A stretch of 50,717 nt of DNA from Desulfofustis sp. (GCA_013042475.1 JABDQA010000223.1:1-50717); one strand, 5' to 3'; shown: positions 8,686 to 18,057, counted from the first letter of the stretch. Made by a program: numbers and translations. Notes: a model not told the origin generated them from the letters alone.

Positions 8686-10335
8686 TCAATCAGTCATGAA
8701 AACCCTGAGTTCTTCGATACGGGAGGGGTGTTTAAGTTTCTGGATTGCCTGGGCTTCGATCTGCCGAATTCGCTCCCGGGTAACAGCAAAACATTTACCC
8801 ACCTCTTCAAGCGTATGATCATACTCGACATCGATTCCATAGCGCATTTTCAGCACTTTTGCTTCCCGTGGCGTCAGGGTGGACATCACCTGGTTCAGAC
8901 ACTCGCTCAAACTGGCTGTAACAGAAACATCATGGGGACCTGGCCGATCATGGTCTTCGATAAAATCACCCAGGAAAGTCTCACCATCATCACCAATGGG
9001 GGTATCAAGCGAAATTGCATCCTTGGCTATTTTGAGGGCACTTTTTACCTTGCTCACTTCGGTGCCAAGCTGCTGGGCCATCTCTTCAGGAGTAGGTTCC
9101 CGATGCTCTTCTATGAGAAACTCTTTCGACACTCTCAGCAGGCGGTTAATCGTTTCGATCATATGGACCGGCAGACGGATCGTTCTCCCCTGGTCGGCGA
9201 TGCCCCTGGTAATCGCCTGCCTGATCCACCAGGTCGCATAGGTACTGAATTTGTAGCCGCGATGATAATCGAACTTATCCACCGCTTTCATCAGGCCGAT
9301 GTTTCCTTCCTGGATGAGATCGGAAAACTGCAGGCCACGGTTGACAAACTTCTTCGACACCGAGATGACCAGCCTCAAGTTGGCCCGCACCAGCGATTCC
9401 TTGCCGTGCCGGGTAATTTCACGGCCGGCCTCAATCTCTCGGTGCATATAGTCCAGGGCCTTGCCGTCGACGCCGGCTTCGATCATGAACTGTCGGTTAA
9501 CCTGAGCTTCAATGGCACCGACGAAGGCCGGATCATTCTGCTCGATAAGCGACAGGTTGGCGCCCTTCATAACACTGACGAGCACCTGCCTGAAGCGCCG
9601 GGATAACTCCTCGACAGCGGTGGTCATGGAGTCGATGCATTCCTGACAGATCAGTCTCTCGGAGAACAGCAGGGCAATCTCGCCGCCGATTGCCAGAATG
9701 CGGCCGCGCAGATCTTCGTAGGGCCCGTTTTCACGTACTTCGGTGAGCTCGTCAATGAGCTGTTCACGCTTCTTATCAAGGGCGATGGCAGTCTCGAAAT
9801 TGGCGATCAGCTTGTCGGTCTCGGCTTTCATTTCACTGGGCTGATCCTCGGCGATACCGAGCAGCAGCTGATGGACCTGGAGCTGGCCCTTCTGGATGTC
9901 GGAAATCAGCTCCTGCAGGACCGGCAGAGCAAGCTGAGCGGAGAGCACGGCGTTCTGAACCCGAAACTTGCCCTTCTCGATCATCTTGGCAAGTTTAAGT
10001 TCTTCTTTGTGGCTGAGCAGTTTGAGACTGCCCATCTCGCGAAGATAAATGTTCATCGGATCGGCAGAATGACCGCTGTCCCTGCCGGAAGAGCGGGAAA
10101 TGCGCCGTTTCCTCCTGTCGCCGCGGCGCCGATCGTTAAAGTTGCCGCTACGCCGATCGCTGTTGTTTTTCCTTCGTTCAACCGTGACCGATTCTGTACG
10201 CTCCGGCCTCTCTTCTTCTTCGGCGTGGTAGATTCCGGTCAGATCCCAAATAGTGCTGTCGTCATCCTGGGTATAACTTTCTTCCTCAGAATCGTACTCC
10301 TGCTCGCCATTATCGTTATATTCATCCGCAGCCAT
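8686..10335 (-). CDS. rpoD: RNA polymerase primary sigma factor RpoD
   Basis: A group 1 sigma-70 factor. Region 1.2 begins at [11 protein letters not shown] (about 92-102). A sigma70 non-essential region follows, then region 2 ([37 protein letters not shown]), region 3, and region 4 with the helix-turn-helix [20 protein letters not shown]. The canonical region 1.1 is not evident. Residues 1-50 are very acidic and 51-85 are arginine-rich ([18 protein letters not shown]), apparently disordered. The start ATG has GAGGACAGGG upstream. It is separated from dnaG by about 200 bp and probably has its own promoter there. The dnaG-rpoD order is as in the classic macromolecular synthesis operon, but rpsU is not visible. 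Confidence 0.97.
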   Translation of the reverse strand: MAADEYNDNGEQEYDSEEESYTQDDDSTIWDLTGIYHAEEEERPERTESVTVERRKNNSDRRSGNFNDRRRGDRRKRRISRSSGRDSGHSADPMNIYLREMGSLKLLSHKEELKLAKMIEKGKFRVQNAVLSAQLALPVLQELISDIQKGQLQVHQLLLGIAEDQPSEMKAETDKLIANFETAIALDKKREQLIDELTEVRENGPYEDLRGRILAIGGEIALLFSERLICQECIDSMTTAVEELSRRFRQVLVSVMKGANLSLIEQNDPAFVGAIEAQVNRQFMIEAGVDGKALDYMHREIEAGREITRHGKESLVRANLRLVISVSKKFVNRGLQFSDLIQEGNIGLMKAVDKFDYHRGYKFSTYATWWIRQAITRGIADQGRTIRLPVHMIETINRLLRVSKEFLIEEHREPTPEEMAQQLGTEVSKVKSALKIAKDAISLDTPIGDDGETFLGDFIEDHDRPGPHDVSVTASLSECLNQVMSTLTPREAKVLKMRYGIDVEYDHTLEEVGKCFAVTRERIRQIEAQAIQKLKHPSRIEELRVFMTD

Positions 10336-10372
10336 TATCTATACCCTGTCCTCAATCGAGACCGAAGCCTTG

Positions 10373-10490
10373 GCAATCCAAGCAATTAGAGACATTGTTC
10401 CAGTCTGGAATATTCCCATTAATAGAGTATCGAGGTAATAAAATCAATCAAACATCGCACTCAACCGATCATTTTTAATACTTGGATTGC
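10373..10490. repeat. Inverted 10-mer in the dnaG-rpoD intergenic region
   Basis: GCAATCCAAG (10373-10382) recurs inverted as CTTGGATTGC (10481-10490), 98 bp apart. It spans the likely rpoD promoter/leader. It could close a leader RNA stem or be two binding sites; nothing else identifies it. Confidence 0.35.
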
Positions 10491-10536
10491 TCGGCAACTC
10501 AGGACCTTGGTGCAGTACCATTGCTGCGTCTTGAAA

Positions 10537-12357
10537 TCAGCCGTTTTTCAGGTCGCCGTCGACTTTCATCTTCTCCTGCAGCAATTCTTTCAGCAGCGTG
10601 CCATTTTGTTCCTCCTCCGCCTCCCTTATTCTTCGCATGAGTTCTTCAGAGCGCAGCTTCAGGTTCTGGCGGTTAAGCCATTGCAGCACATCTTCAAGCA
10701 TGGTGTCAGGACCATTGTCTTGTGCGTCATCGTCAAGGGACACTTCGGTGAGTATCGAAGCGACCAGGGCCCGTTCTTCACCGGGAGGCAACTCACTGAA
10801 CAGCTCCTCCGGATCGAGTGTGGTCGCTTTCTTTTCTCTGACCAGGGACTTGAGCTGCAGGCAGATCATTTCACCAGCCGTGCCGGCCAGTACTGCATCA
10901 ATGCCATAATCCAGCAAGCGCTCAAAGTGATTCGGGTTTTTGACCATGAAGCCGACGATGCTCCTCAGGGCACCATCAAGTCCTGACTGTCGAGAAGTTT
11001 TGGGGGGGTGTTGCGCTTCAACCGGCGGTCCAGGACGAGCTTCGTTACCAGGTACCAACTCGGCTGCCAGTCGGTCGGTATCGATACCCAGTACCGCACC
11101 GAAGTGGCGAACCATCGTGTCACGCTGTACCGGCGATGCAGCAGCTCCTACCAGGGGACGCAGCTCCTCGATAATCCTGAATTTACCGTCCAGGGTCAGG
11201 CCGTGCCGATCGATAAACTGCTGCAGGACAAATTCCGGCAGGGGTCCCGCCGCGTCGAGAGCCTTGGTCAGGCCGGCAGCACCAAATTCATTGATATAGG
11301 TATCCGGATCATGACCTTCGGGCAGCAGGGCCACACGGCCGCTCATCTGCTCGGCCAGGAAAAGCGGCACCGATCGTTCAGCTGCCTTTAGTCCGGCCTC
11401 GTCTCCATCGAAAAGCAATACCACGTCGTCGACCAGCGGCTTGAGCAGACGAAGTTGCTCTCTTGTCAGGGCCGTCCCCAGCGGCGCCACTGCCAGATCG
11501 ACACCTTTGGCCACCAGGGCAAGAAGATCGAAGTTGCCTTCAACGAGCACGGCCCTTCGCCGGCGGCGAATCGATTCGCGCTGCTGGTAAAGTCCGAAGA
11601 GCATCCTGCTCTTGTTATAGATCGGACTCTCGGGGGAATTGAGATATTTCGGTTCGCCTTCTCCCACTATTCTGCCGCCAAAGCCGCAGACTCTGCCCCG
11701 GGAATCATAAATTGGGAACAGTATACGATCTCTGAAGCGGTCGTAATTTCTGTTCTTCTCTTTACTGACCAGCAGACCAATTTCAATTGCCAGACTACGC
11801 TCATCCTCGCTCAACCGTGAGCCCAGAAAATTCCACCCAGCTCTCTCAACGGCGGGCGCGTATCCCAGAAGGTAGCCTTTTTGCGTCTGAAGGGGTATCC
11901 CCCTGCCGGCCAGATAGGCACGGGCCCCTGCCGCGTCCTGATGATTGAGCAGATAGTCATGATAGAAATCCGTCGCTTTACTGTTCAGTCCAAACATCTG
12001 CTGACGCCGTCGTTCCTGCTCGATTTCCGCAGCTGAACGTTTTTTCTCAGGCAGCTCCACCTGATAGCGCTGGGCCAAATGTTTCAAAGCCTCGCGAAAA
12101 TCCATCTGGTGGTATTCCATCATAAATGAGAATACATCACCTGACGCCTTACAGCCAAAACAGTGGTAAAATTGCTGATCTGGATGAACCGTGAAAGACG
12201 GAGTTTTTTCCTGATGGAAGGGGCAGGAACCCAGGTAACGGAAGCCGCTGCGTTTGAGGTCGACGTGCTCGCGGACGATCTCGACTAAATCCGCCCGCTC
12301 TTTAACCAGGTTTTTAGCCTCTTCCCATCCATCGTTTGTGCGCATGGTGTGGCTCAT
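10537..12357 (-). CDS. dnaG: DNA primase DnaG
   Basis: Synthesises RNA primers at the replication fork. It contains an N-terminal CHC2 zinc domain (CPFHQEKTPSF, then HCFGCKASGDVF), a catalytic core with the TOPRIM acidic residues (VEGNFDLLALV, LLFDGDEAG), and a C-terminal helicase-binding region. The 606-aa length is normal. The start ATG overlaps the stop codon of the upstream TIM-like gene as ATGA (12354-12357), so translation is probably coupled. Confidence 0.97.
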   Translation of the reverse strand: MSHTMRTNDGWEEAKNLVKERADLVEIVREHVDLKRSGFRYLGSCPFHQEKTPSFTVHPDQQFYHCFGCKASGDVFSFMMEYHQMDFREALKHLAQRYQVELPEKKRSAAEIEQERRRQQMFGLNSKATDFYHDYLLNHQDAAGARAYLAGRGIPLQTQKGYLLGYAPAVERAGWNFLGSRLSEDERSLAIEIGLLVSKEKNRNYDRFRDRILFPIYDSRGRVCGFGGRIVGEGEPKYLNSPESPIYNKSRMLFGLYQQRESIRRRRRAVLVEGNFDLLALVAKGVDLAVAPLGTALTREQLRLLKPLVDDVVLLFDGDEAGLKAAERSVPLFLAEQMSGRVALLPEGHDPDTYINEFGAAGLTKALDAAGPLPEFVLQQFIDRHGLTLDGKFRIIEELRPLVGAAASPVQRDTMVRHFGAVLGIDTDRLAAELVPGNEARPGPPVEAQHPPKTSRQSGLDGALRSIVGFMVKNPNHFERLLDYGIDAVLAGTAGEMICLQLKSLVREKKATTLDPEELFSELPPGEERALVASILTEVSLDDDAQDNGPDTMLEDVLQWLNRQNLKLRSEELMRRIREAEEEQNGTLLKELLQEKMKVDGDLKNG

Positions 12358-13091
12358 GATGGTCCGGCAACGCGCACCCGCTGCTGCATGGCCTCGACTA
12401 TCTGTAAAAATGAGTCCGGCTGCAGGCTGACGGCCCCAAGAAACAATCCAGAGACCCCTTTAATGGAAATATAGCGCTCATAGTTTCTGCTATTGACACC
12501 GCCGCCATAGATAATCGGGCGTGACGGATAAACCTGGGAAATATAACCGGCCACCTCAGCTATCTTATCAGGCGATTGCGGCTCCCGGTAGCTCGAGCCA
12601 TCGACCGGAGTGTAGCCTACGACCAGCTTGTCGCAGTCAATGTCAACCAGTGCGGTAAGCTGGGACATCGCATTGGTCTCATCAACACAGATGATTGGAA
12701 TGAGGGAGGCATCGGCCGCTTCGCTCACTTTGTTGACCACATCAAGGGGTGTTTCATGAAAATAATTCCTCCGCTCCCAATGACCGACGATGGCATAGCG
12801 GCAGATGCCTTTGATCATGTCTGCAGCCGTCGCGCCGGTATAGCTGCCGAGCGGAAAAGGTGAAATATCCTGGGCTGCAAGTGAAAAATGTTTCATTTTT
12901 ACCTGCTCGAGATACTCACCAAGCTGGGCAATCAGTAAATGCGGTGGGGCAAGGACAACCTCGACCCCATCGACCGGGGTATAGCCGCGCCTGAACTGAT
13001 CCATCCAGGAGCGGGCTTGGTCGATGGTCTTGTTACATTTCCAGTTGCCTATTACCCGATAGGTTGTGGCTGGTGTTTCCCTCTTCTTCAT
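12354..13091 (-). CDS. Triosephosphate isomerase-family protein lacking the catalytic glutamate
   Basis: The 245-aa protein aligns with TpiA: GNWKCN (15-20; catalytic-type Lys18), YAIVGHWERR (99-108; His104 and Glu106 retained) and late phosphate-loop-like YGGGVNS and FLGAVSL. The canonical AYEPVWAIGTG segment, with the catalytic base Glu and the flexible loop, is instead GYTPVDGSSYR (159-169), which places Thr161 at the Glu position. The Ser of GHSERR is Trp105. Because of this I name it by family only: it may be inactive, have another function, or use a different base. The gene is translationally coupled to dnaG (ATGA overlap) and follows the DUF167 gene by 46 bp. No other tpiA is in the window. 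Confidence 0.8.
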   Translation of the reverse strand: MKKRETPATTYRVIGNWKCNKTIDQARSWMDQFRRGYTPVDGVEVVLAPPHLLIAQLGEYLEQVKMKHFSLAAQDISPFPLGSYTGATAADMIKGICRYAIVGHWERRNYFHETPLDVVNKVSEAADASLIPIICVDETNAMSQLTALVDIDCDKLVVGYTPVDGSSYREPQSPDKIAEVAGYISQVYPSRPIIYGGGVNSRNYERYISIKGVSGLFLGAVSLQPDSFLQIVEAMQQRVRVAGPS

Positions 13092-13137
13092 AGGGCCGAG
13101 CTCCTGTGGTTGGCCGCCAGAGAAGTGAGCATCATTC

Positions 13138-13437
13138 TCAAAGCAGAGAATTCAGACGATCGGCCAGAGAGTCTTCAGATAATGACGTGAAATAGAAAGT
13201 TTTCTTTCTGGCATGCTCACCGGATGCCAGAACAATGGTGTTGGCTTTAACCCCGAACAGCTCAGCCAGGTATGCCTTTGCTGCCTTGTTGGCCTTACCC
13301 TCAACCGGGGGTGCCGCCACCATGATTTTCAATCCGTATTCATGCAGCCCGCCGCATCTGTTCCGAGAGGAACGCGGCTGGACGTAAACATTCAGGGTTG
13401 GATATCCATCCTTTGATCGGCCGATCGCAAGGGACAC
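13138..13437 (-). CDS. DUF167 (YggU-like) family protein
   Basis: A 99-aa small basic protein of the YggU/DUF167 family, whose biochemical role is unknown. Family signatures: LNVYVQPRSSRN near the start, LKIMVAAPPVEGKANKA in the centre (the most conserved stretch of the family) and LFGVKANTIVLASGEHARKK. It starts with GTG, two bases after the TAG stop of the DivIVA gene, with no other Met before the conserved core. The order YggT, DivIVA, DUF167 is a recurring one in bacterial division/envelope gene neighbourhoods. Confidence 0.9.
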   Translation of the reverse strand: MSLAIGRSKDGYPTLNVYVQPRSSRNRCGGLHEYGLKIMVAAPPVEGKANKAAKAYLAELFGVKANTIVLASGEHARKKTFYFTSLSEDSLADRLNSLL

Positions 13438-13439
13438 TG

Positions 13440-14756
13440 CTATTCGTCGCTCAAATAAGCGATACCGCCGTCTTTCAATTTAGTGCGCAGGTTTTCCTCA
13501 CTCTCCCCGGCCTGCTCATCAGACGGTTGTTCATTGCCGATTATTTCGTCCAGGGCTGCGTCATCTTCGAGTTCTGCCAGTTCGGTGAAATCGATCTTCT
13601 GAAACAGTTCGTCATATTCAGATGTGGTCGGTCCACCGCTGCCCGTGGCATATTCGCTTAGTCTGTTCAGATGGTCATGGAGTAGGTCTCGGAGATCGTT
13701 GTGCAGTTGTCGGCGCTGTGCATTAAGCTTGTCAATATCTTCTCTGATTACGACCAACTCCTGAGAAGCTGTGTCTCGAAGCCGAGCTATCTCCTCTTTG
13801 GTTTCGGCGATTATCCGCTTTTCCTGAAGCTTGGTTTCTTCTGCCAGTTCGTCAGACTTTTCTTTGGCTTCGGCGATCATCCGTTCCGCCTGCAGCTTTG
13901 TTTGTTCAGCCAGTTCGTCAGACTCTTCTTTAGCTTCGGCGATCATCCGCCCCGCCTGCAGCTTTGTTTCTTCTGCCAGTTTGTCAGACTCTTCTTTGGC
14001 TTCAGCAATCATCCGCTCCGCCTGCAGCTTTGTTTCTTCTGCCAGTTCATCAGACTGATGCCTGGCTTCATCCAGTGTTTTCTGATGTTGCTCGGCTGCA
14101 CTTATCAATTCAGCTTTCTCGGCCTCGATAACCACGATCTTGTTGCGCATTCCTTCAAGAGCAGCTCGGGACATTCTCGATTTGCTCTCGGCTTCAGACA
14201 GCGAAGTCTGGGCCCGACCAAGTTCCCCCTTCAGATTGTCTCGTTCCCGTTCCACCTCTTCAAGCAATTGTTGCACCCGCTTGAATTCCTCATTCCGATT
14301 CGTCTGCTGCTGCCTGGTTTCGCCGAGCTGCGCAGTGAGCGTGTCAATTTTCTGCTTGAACACACCCGCTTCAGACAGGGACGTCTGGGCCCGATCAAGT
14401 TCGCCCTTCACTTTGTCTCGTTCCCGTTGCACCTCTTCAAGCAATTGTTGCACCCGCTTGAATTCCTCATCCCGATTCGTCTGCTGCTGCCTGGTTTCGC
14501 CGAGCTGCGCGGTGAGCGTGTCAATTTTCTGCTTGAACACATCAAGCACGTCATCAAACGATTTTTTATCATCGGCAGCCAGAGCCAGTTCTTTCTCCTG
14601 CTCACCAATCTGCTCTTTCTGCTGCGTGATCTGGTCATGCAGATCGGCGATCTGCGCTGCGGCAAGTAGCAGAAACTCCCTCACTTCTACAGGGTCGATC
14701 CCCCTGAATCTCGGGGTGAAGGCTTTCTGGGCTATATCATCTGGAGTTAAGGCCAT
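13440..14756 (-). CDS. DivIVA-domain protein with long repetitive coiled coil
   Basis: The N-terminus (about 1-35: LTPDDIAQKAFTPRFRGIDPVEV followed by FLLLAAAQ) is the DivIVA membrane-curvature/pole-targeting domain. The rest (about 40-370) is continuous predicted coiled coil followed by an acidic, probably disordered tail. Two in-frame repeat sets enlarge it: a 59-residue unit present twice and a 22-residue unit (S-D-E-L-A-E-E-T-K-L-Q-A-E-R type) present about four times. At 438 aa it is much longer than classical DivIVA (about 160-250). It follows YggT by 40 bp and precedes DUF167. By family it probably acts as a scaffold at poles, septa or curved membrane; its partner is unknown. Confidence 0.88.
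   Translation of the reverse strand: MALTPDDIAQKAFTPRFRGIDPVEVREFLLLAAAQIADLHDQITQQKEQIGEQEKELALAADDKKSFDDVLDVFKQKIDTLTAQLGETRQQQTNRDEEFKRVQQLLEEVQRERDKVKGELDRAQTSLSEAGVFKQKIDTLTAQLGETRQQQTNRNEEFKRVQQLLEEVERERDNLKGELGRAQTSLSEAESKSRMSRAALEGMRNKIVVIEAEKAELISAAEQHQKTLDEARHQSDELAEETKLQAERMIAEAKEESDKLAEETKLQAGRMIAEAKEESDELAEQTKLQAERMIAEAKEKSDELAEETKLQEKRIIAETKEEIARLRDTASQELVVIREDIDKLNAQRRQLHNDLRDLLHDHLNRLSEYATGSGGPTTSEYDELFQKIDFTELAELEDDAALDEIIGNEQPSDEQAGESEENLRTKLKDGGIAYLSDE
13791..14054 (-). repeat. Four tandem 66-bp (22-codon) repeats inside the DivIVA gene
   Basis: Units at 14054-13989, 13988-13923, 13922-13857 and 13856-13791 each encode a 22-residue version of SDELAEETKLQAERMIAEAKEE. Nucleotide identity is high among the first three and lower in the last. 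22 residues is about two 11-residue coiled-coil (hendecad) turns, so adding or losing a unit keeps the coiled-coil phase. Confidence 0.9.
14187..14540 (-). repeat. Two tandem 177-bp (59-codon) repeats inside the DivIVA gene
   Basis: Copies 14364-14540 and 14187-14363 are nearly identical. For example, GTGTCAATTTTCTGCTTGAA occurs at 14341 and again at 14518, exactly 177 bp apart. Each encodes FKQKIDTLTAQLGETRQQQT to RAQTSLSEA. The high identity suggests recent duplication. Confidence 0.92.
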
Positions 14757-14796
14757 GGGTATGAATCCACACAGATCCGAAGTTTCAGTTTATTAA

Positions 14797-15096
14797 TTAC
14801 CCTATGGAGCGAGCCATCTGCTGCATGGTCGGCACAAGAAAACTTTGCAAAAACAGTATAATAATTATTAAAATTATCGGGGAGAAATCGATTGCTCCTA
14901 TGCTCACCGGCAGAAATCTCCTGATCCTGCCCAGCACCGGTTCGGTAATTTCGTAGAGAAAACGCACAATCGGGTTGTAAGGGTCAGCGTTCACCCAAGA
15001 AATCACCGCCCTGCCAATGATAACCCACATATAGGCGGTCAGCAAAAAGTCGATGATCCCAGCCAGGGCCAAGAGAAAATTAGAGGCTACAAACAT
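14797..15096 (-). CDS. YggT family integral membrane protein
   Basis: A 99-aa inner-membrane protein with two hydrophobic segments (about 5-30 and 66-90) flanking the family motif ISWVNADPYNPIVRFLYEITEPVLGRIRRFLP. YggT proteins are linked by neighbourhood and phenotype to cell division and osmotic/envelope function; the exact role is unsettled. It lies between metG and the DivIVA gene with short gaps (30 and 40 bp), consistent with one operon. Confidence 0.92.
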   Translation of the reverse strand: MFVASNFLLALAGIIDFLLTAYMWVIIGRAVISWVNADPYNPIVRFLYEITEPVLGRIRRFLPVSIGAIDFSPIILIIIILFLQSFLVPTMQQMARSIG

Positions 15097-15126
15097 AGTT
15101 ACTCCGTTTTGAAAAACTCCGTCACA

Positions 15127-17076
15127 TTAGGCAAGTTTTGTCCCCGGCTTTACTGCTGTAGACACCGATGCCAGGGTGAGGCGATCGTTGCCGTCACTAT
15201 CCTTGAACTCAGCGGTGAGCAACATCCCTTCCGAGAGGATTCCCATGAGTTTAGCCGGTTTGAGATTGGCCACGATGATAACCCTTTCGCCAACCAATTC
15301 TTCCGGCCTATAGCTCCCCGCAATACCGGATACGATGGTTCGCTCCTCCGGTGCCACTACTTTGAGTTTCAAAAGTTTAGTAGATTTCGGAACCGGCTCG
15401 GCAGCAACAATTTCAGCCACCCTGAGCTCTATATCTTTGAATTTGTCGAAGCCGATCAGTGAGTCTTTTTTTTTCGTTTCAGTCCCACCATTTTTAGTCT
15501 TTCTCGCCTGGCTCTTATGGTCAGCAGCCTGCTTTTTGACATCGATGCGTGGAAACAGGTTGTCAACCTTGCGCAGCTTTGTACCAGGGATGGACAAGCC
15601 CCAGTCGCCGCCCTGTTCAAGAGTCTGCATCATAGCACTTGCGGAGTCAATCCCCAACCCGTCCATCATTTTGGCAGCCGTCCGGGGCATCACCGGCTTA
15701 AGCAGCAAGGCCAACAGCCGTAGGCTTTCACCCAGGTTGTAGAGCACCGTCTGCAGCCGGGGCCGCATGCTGTCATCCTTGGCCAGTGACCACGGTTCAT
15801 TCTGAACGATATAGCGGTTTGCCGCGCCCACGAATTCCCACACCGCCTGGAGCCCAAGGTGAAATTTAAAATCACCCATATGAGTTCGATACGCGCCGAT
15901 CATCTCTGCGGCATTATTCTGAAGTTGATCATCCCTGTCCGTGGCGTCCGGCCCCGGCAATATCGAGGCGCAATACTTGTCAATCATCGACACAGACCTG
16001 CTGAACAGGTTACCGAGGTCATTGGCCAGATCGGCGTTGTTTCTGGCGATGATGGCACTGGAGCTGAAAGAGGCATCGAGTCCAAAAGACATCTCCCGCA
16101 GGCTGAAATAGCGGAAAGTGTCAACTCCATAATCCTGAACCAGCTGCGCGGGTTGAATTACGTTTCCCAGGCTTTTGGACATCTTGGTTTCATCAACGTT
16201 CCAATAGCCATGCACGTGAAGCTTCTTGTAAAGTGGCACCCCGGCAGCCATCAGCATGGTAGGCCAGTAGATGGCATGGGGTTTAAGAATATCCTTGGCG
16301 ATCAAATGCTCGGCGCCGGCCCAATAACGTTCGAACATTTCGCCGCCGGGAAAACCGATACCGGTCAAGTAGTTAATGAGGGCATCGAACCACACATAGG
16401 TGACGAAATTCTCATCGAACGGCAGCCTGATTCCCCAATTGAGCCTGCTGGCAGGACGGGATATGCACAAATCATCAAGGGGATCACTAAGGAAGGAGAG
16501 CACTTCGTTGCGATAGCGCTCGGGGGTGACAAACTCGGGATTGTTCTTGAGGTGGTCGATGAGCTGCTCCTGGTACCTCGACATCTTGAAAAAATAGTTC
16601 TGCTCGGTGATTTCTTTGGGCTCCACCAGGTGATCAGGACATTTGCCCTCAACCAGCTCACGCTCAATTAAAAATCTCTCACAGCCAGTGCAGTAGAGCC
16701 CGCTGTATTCATCGAAATAGATGTCGCCGCCATCATGGACGGTCTGCAGGATATGTTTGACCACCGCCACATGATCATCATCGGTGGTTCTGATAAAGCG
16801 GTCATAGTCAATATCGAGCAGCGGCCAGGTGTCCTTGAACAGGTTCGCTATCCGGTCCACATACTGGCGCGGTTCAATATTCTCCTTGGCCGCGGCCTCT
16901 ACGATTTTATCACCATGTTCATCGGTGCCGGTCTGAAACCTGACGTCATCTCCCCGGAGCTTGCAGAACCTGCTGTAGGTATCGGCTACCACCGTTGAAT
17001 AGGCATGCCCCAGATGGGGTTGGGCGTTTACATAGTAAATCGGAGTGGTGATATAGGTCGTCGCTCTCTCGCTCAT
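15127..17076 (-). CDS. metG: Methionyl-tRNA synthetase
   Basis: Charges tRNA-Met. It has the HIGH-type motif as HLGH (21-24), a zinc knuckle C129-x2-C132...C146-x2-H149, the KMSKS loop (298-302), and an anticodon-binding helical domain. After a lysine-rich linker near 540 it has a C-terminal tRNA-binding OB-fold (Trbp111-like, LRVAEIVAAEPVP to MGILSEGML), as in dimeric MetG1 forms. At 649 aa it is full length. It follows ricT by only 6 bp. Confidence 0.97.
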   Translation of the reverse strand: MSERATTYITTPIYYVNAQPHLGHAYSTVVADTYSRFCKLRGDDVRFQTGTDEHGDKIVEAAAKENIEPRQYVDRIANLFKDTWPLLDIDYDRFIRTTDDDHVAVVKHILQTVHDGGDIYFDEYSGLYCTGCERFLIERELVEGKCPDHLVEPKEITEQNYFFKMSRYQEQLIDHLKNNPEFVTPERYRNEVLSFLSDPLDDLCISRPASRLNWGIRLPFDENFVTYVWFDALINYLTGIGFPGGEMFERYWAGAEHLIAKDILKPHAIYWPTMLMAAGVPLYKKLHVHGYWNVDETKMSKSLGNVIQPAQLVQDYGVDTFRYFSLREMSFGLDASFSSSAIIARNNADLANDLGNLFSRSVSMIDKYCASILPGPDATDRDDQLQNNAAEMIGAYRTHMGDFKFHLGLQAVWEFVGAANRYIVQNEPWSLAKDDSMRPRLQTVLYNLGESLRLLALLLKPVMPRTAAKMMDGLGIDSASAMMQTLEQGGDWGLSIPGTKLRKVDNLFPRIDVKKQAADHKSQARKTKNGGTETKKKDSLIGFDKFKDIELRVAEIVAAEPVPKSTKLLKLKVVAPEERTIVSGIAGSYRPEELVGERVIIVANLKPAKLMGILSEGMLLTAEFKDSDGNDRLTLASVSTAVKPGTKLA

Positions 17077-17082
17077 AATTGT

Positions 17083-18012
17083 TCAACCCTTTTTCCCGGG
17101 TTTTTCTGCCGTCTCAACGTCGCCTTTCGGATCACTTTTCCTCGGTGCCTTTTCCGCCCTGAGAATTTCCGCTGTCATCCAATCAGGCTTGAGCAGCAGT
17201 TTTTCCTCACCTTCACCGGTGTTTACGACAATCGCCTCCTGGAGGGGAATTTGTCGTTTCACCCGAAAGATGTCATCACCAATCTTCAGTCGGCGCCCCA
17301 CCCTGGGCATTTTTCTGCGCTGATTTTTATAGGTATCATATTCGTAAGTGAGGCAGCAGAGCAGACGATTACACACCCCTGAAATTTTGGTGGGATTGAG
17401 CGGTAGATCCTGTTCCTTGGCCATCTTGATCGACACCGAATCGAATTTCTTCATGAACGACGAGCAGCACAGCTCTCTGCCGCATACACCGATACCGCCA
17501 ATCATCTTGGTCTCATGGCGCACTCCCACCTGACGCATTTCTACCCGAGTGCGAAATTCTTGAACCAGATCCTTCACCAGGGCCCTGAAATCGACCCGGG
17601 AATCGGCAGTGAAATAGAAGATCATTTTGCTGCCGTTAAAAAATTTTTCAACCCTGATCAAACGCATGATCAATTGATGCTTGTCGATCAGAGTCTGGCA
17701 AATGTCGAAGGCCGAATGTTCATGGGCAGCGAGTTTTTGATAGCGGTTTTCTTCGTCAGATGTTGGTCGCCTGGATATCTCAAAACTTGCCCGGCGTATC
17801 ACTTCGGACTGGGGATTAGGTGGTGCGAAACCATAGACTATCGCTGGTTCGAGACCATGGTCGGTCTTAACCATGACGGCCTCGTCACGCCTCAGATTTG
17901 GCATTTTTGCCATGGCGGTAAATTCCTGGCCGTCCCTGCGAAACCTTACCCGGTAAAAATGGGCCTCCGTTTCTTCTACCTTGTTGCTTTGTTCTACGTT
18001 CTGCTCACTCAT
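17083..18012 (-). CDS. ricT: PSP1-domain protein, RicT/YaaT family
   Basis: A 309-aa protein with the PSP1/RicT core: cysteine motifs GGIGVCGRELCCSSFM and NPTKISGVCNRLLCCLTYEY, which in Bacillus RicT help bind Fe-S clusters in the RicAFT (Y) complex. Outside Firmicutes its function is not established. A lysine-rich disordered tail ends the protein. It lies between holB and metG, the same order seen in many bacteria (holB-ricT/yaaT-metG), which supports the call. Confidence 0.9.
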   Translation of the reverse strand: MSEQNVEQSNKVEETEAHFYRVRFRRDGQEFTAMAKMPNLRRDEAVMVKTDHGLEPAIVYGFAPPNPQSEVIRRASFEISRRPTSDEENRYQKLAAHEHSAFDICQTLIDKHQLIMRLIRVEKFFNGSKMIFYFTADSRVDFRALVKDLVQEFRTRVEMRQVGVRHETKMIGGIGVCGRELCCSSFMKKFDSVSIKMAKEQDLPLNPTKISGVCNRLLCCLTYEYDTYKNQRRKMPRVGRRLKIGDDIFRVKRQIPLQEAIVVNTGEGEEKLLLKPDWMTAEILRAEKAPRKSDPKGDVETAEKPGKKG

Positions 18013-18057
18013 AATTACATCAAATCACTGCACCAGATCTGCTGTGGAACGAACACG

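Noticed and set aside
13791-14540. Regular repeats that might be read as a CRISPR array
   Set aside because: They are in-frame coding repeats of a coiled coil with no unique spacers.
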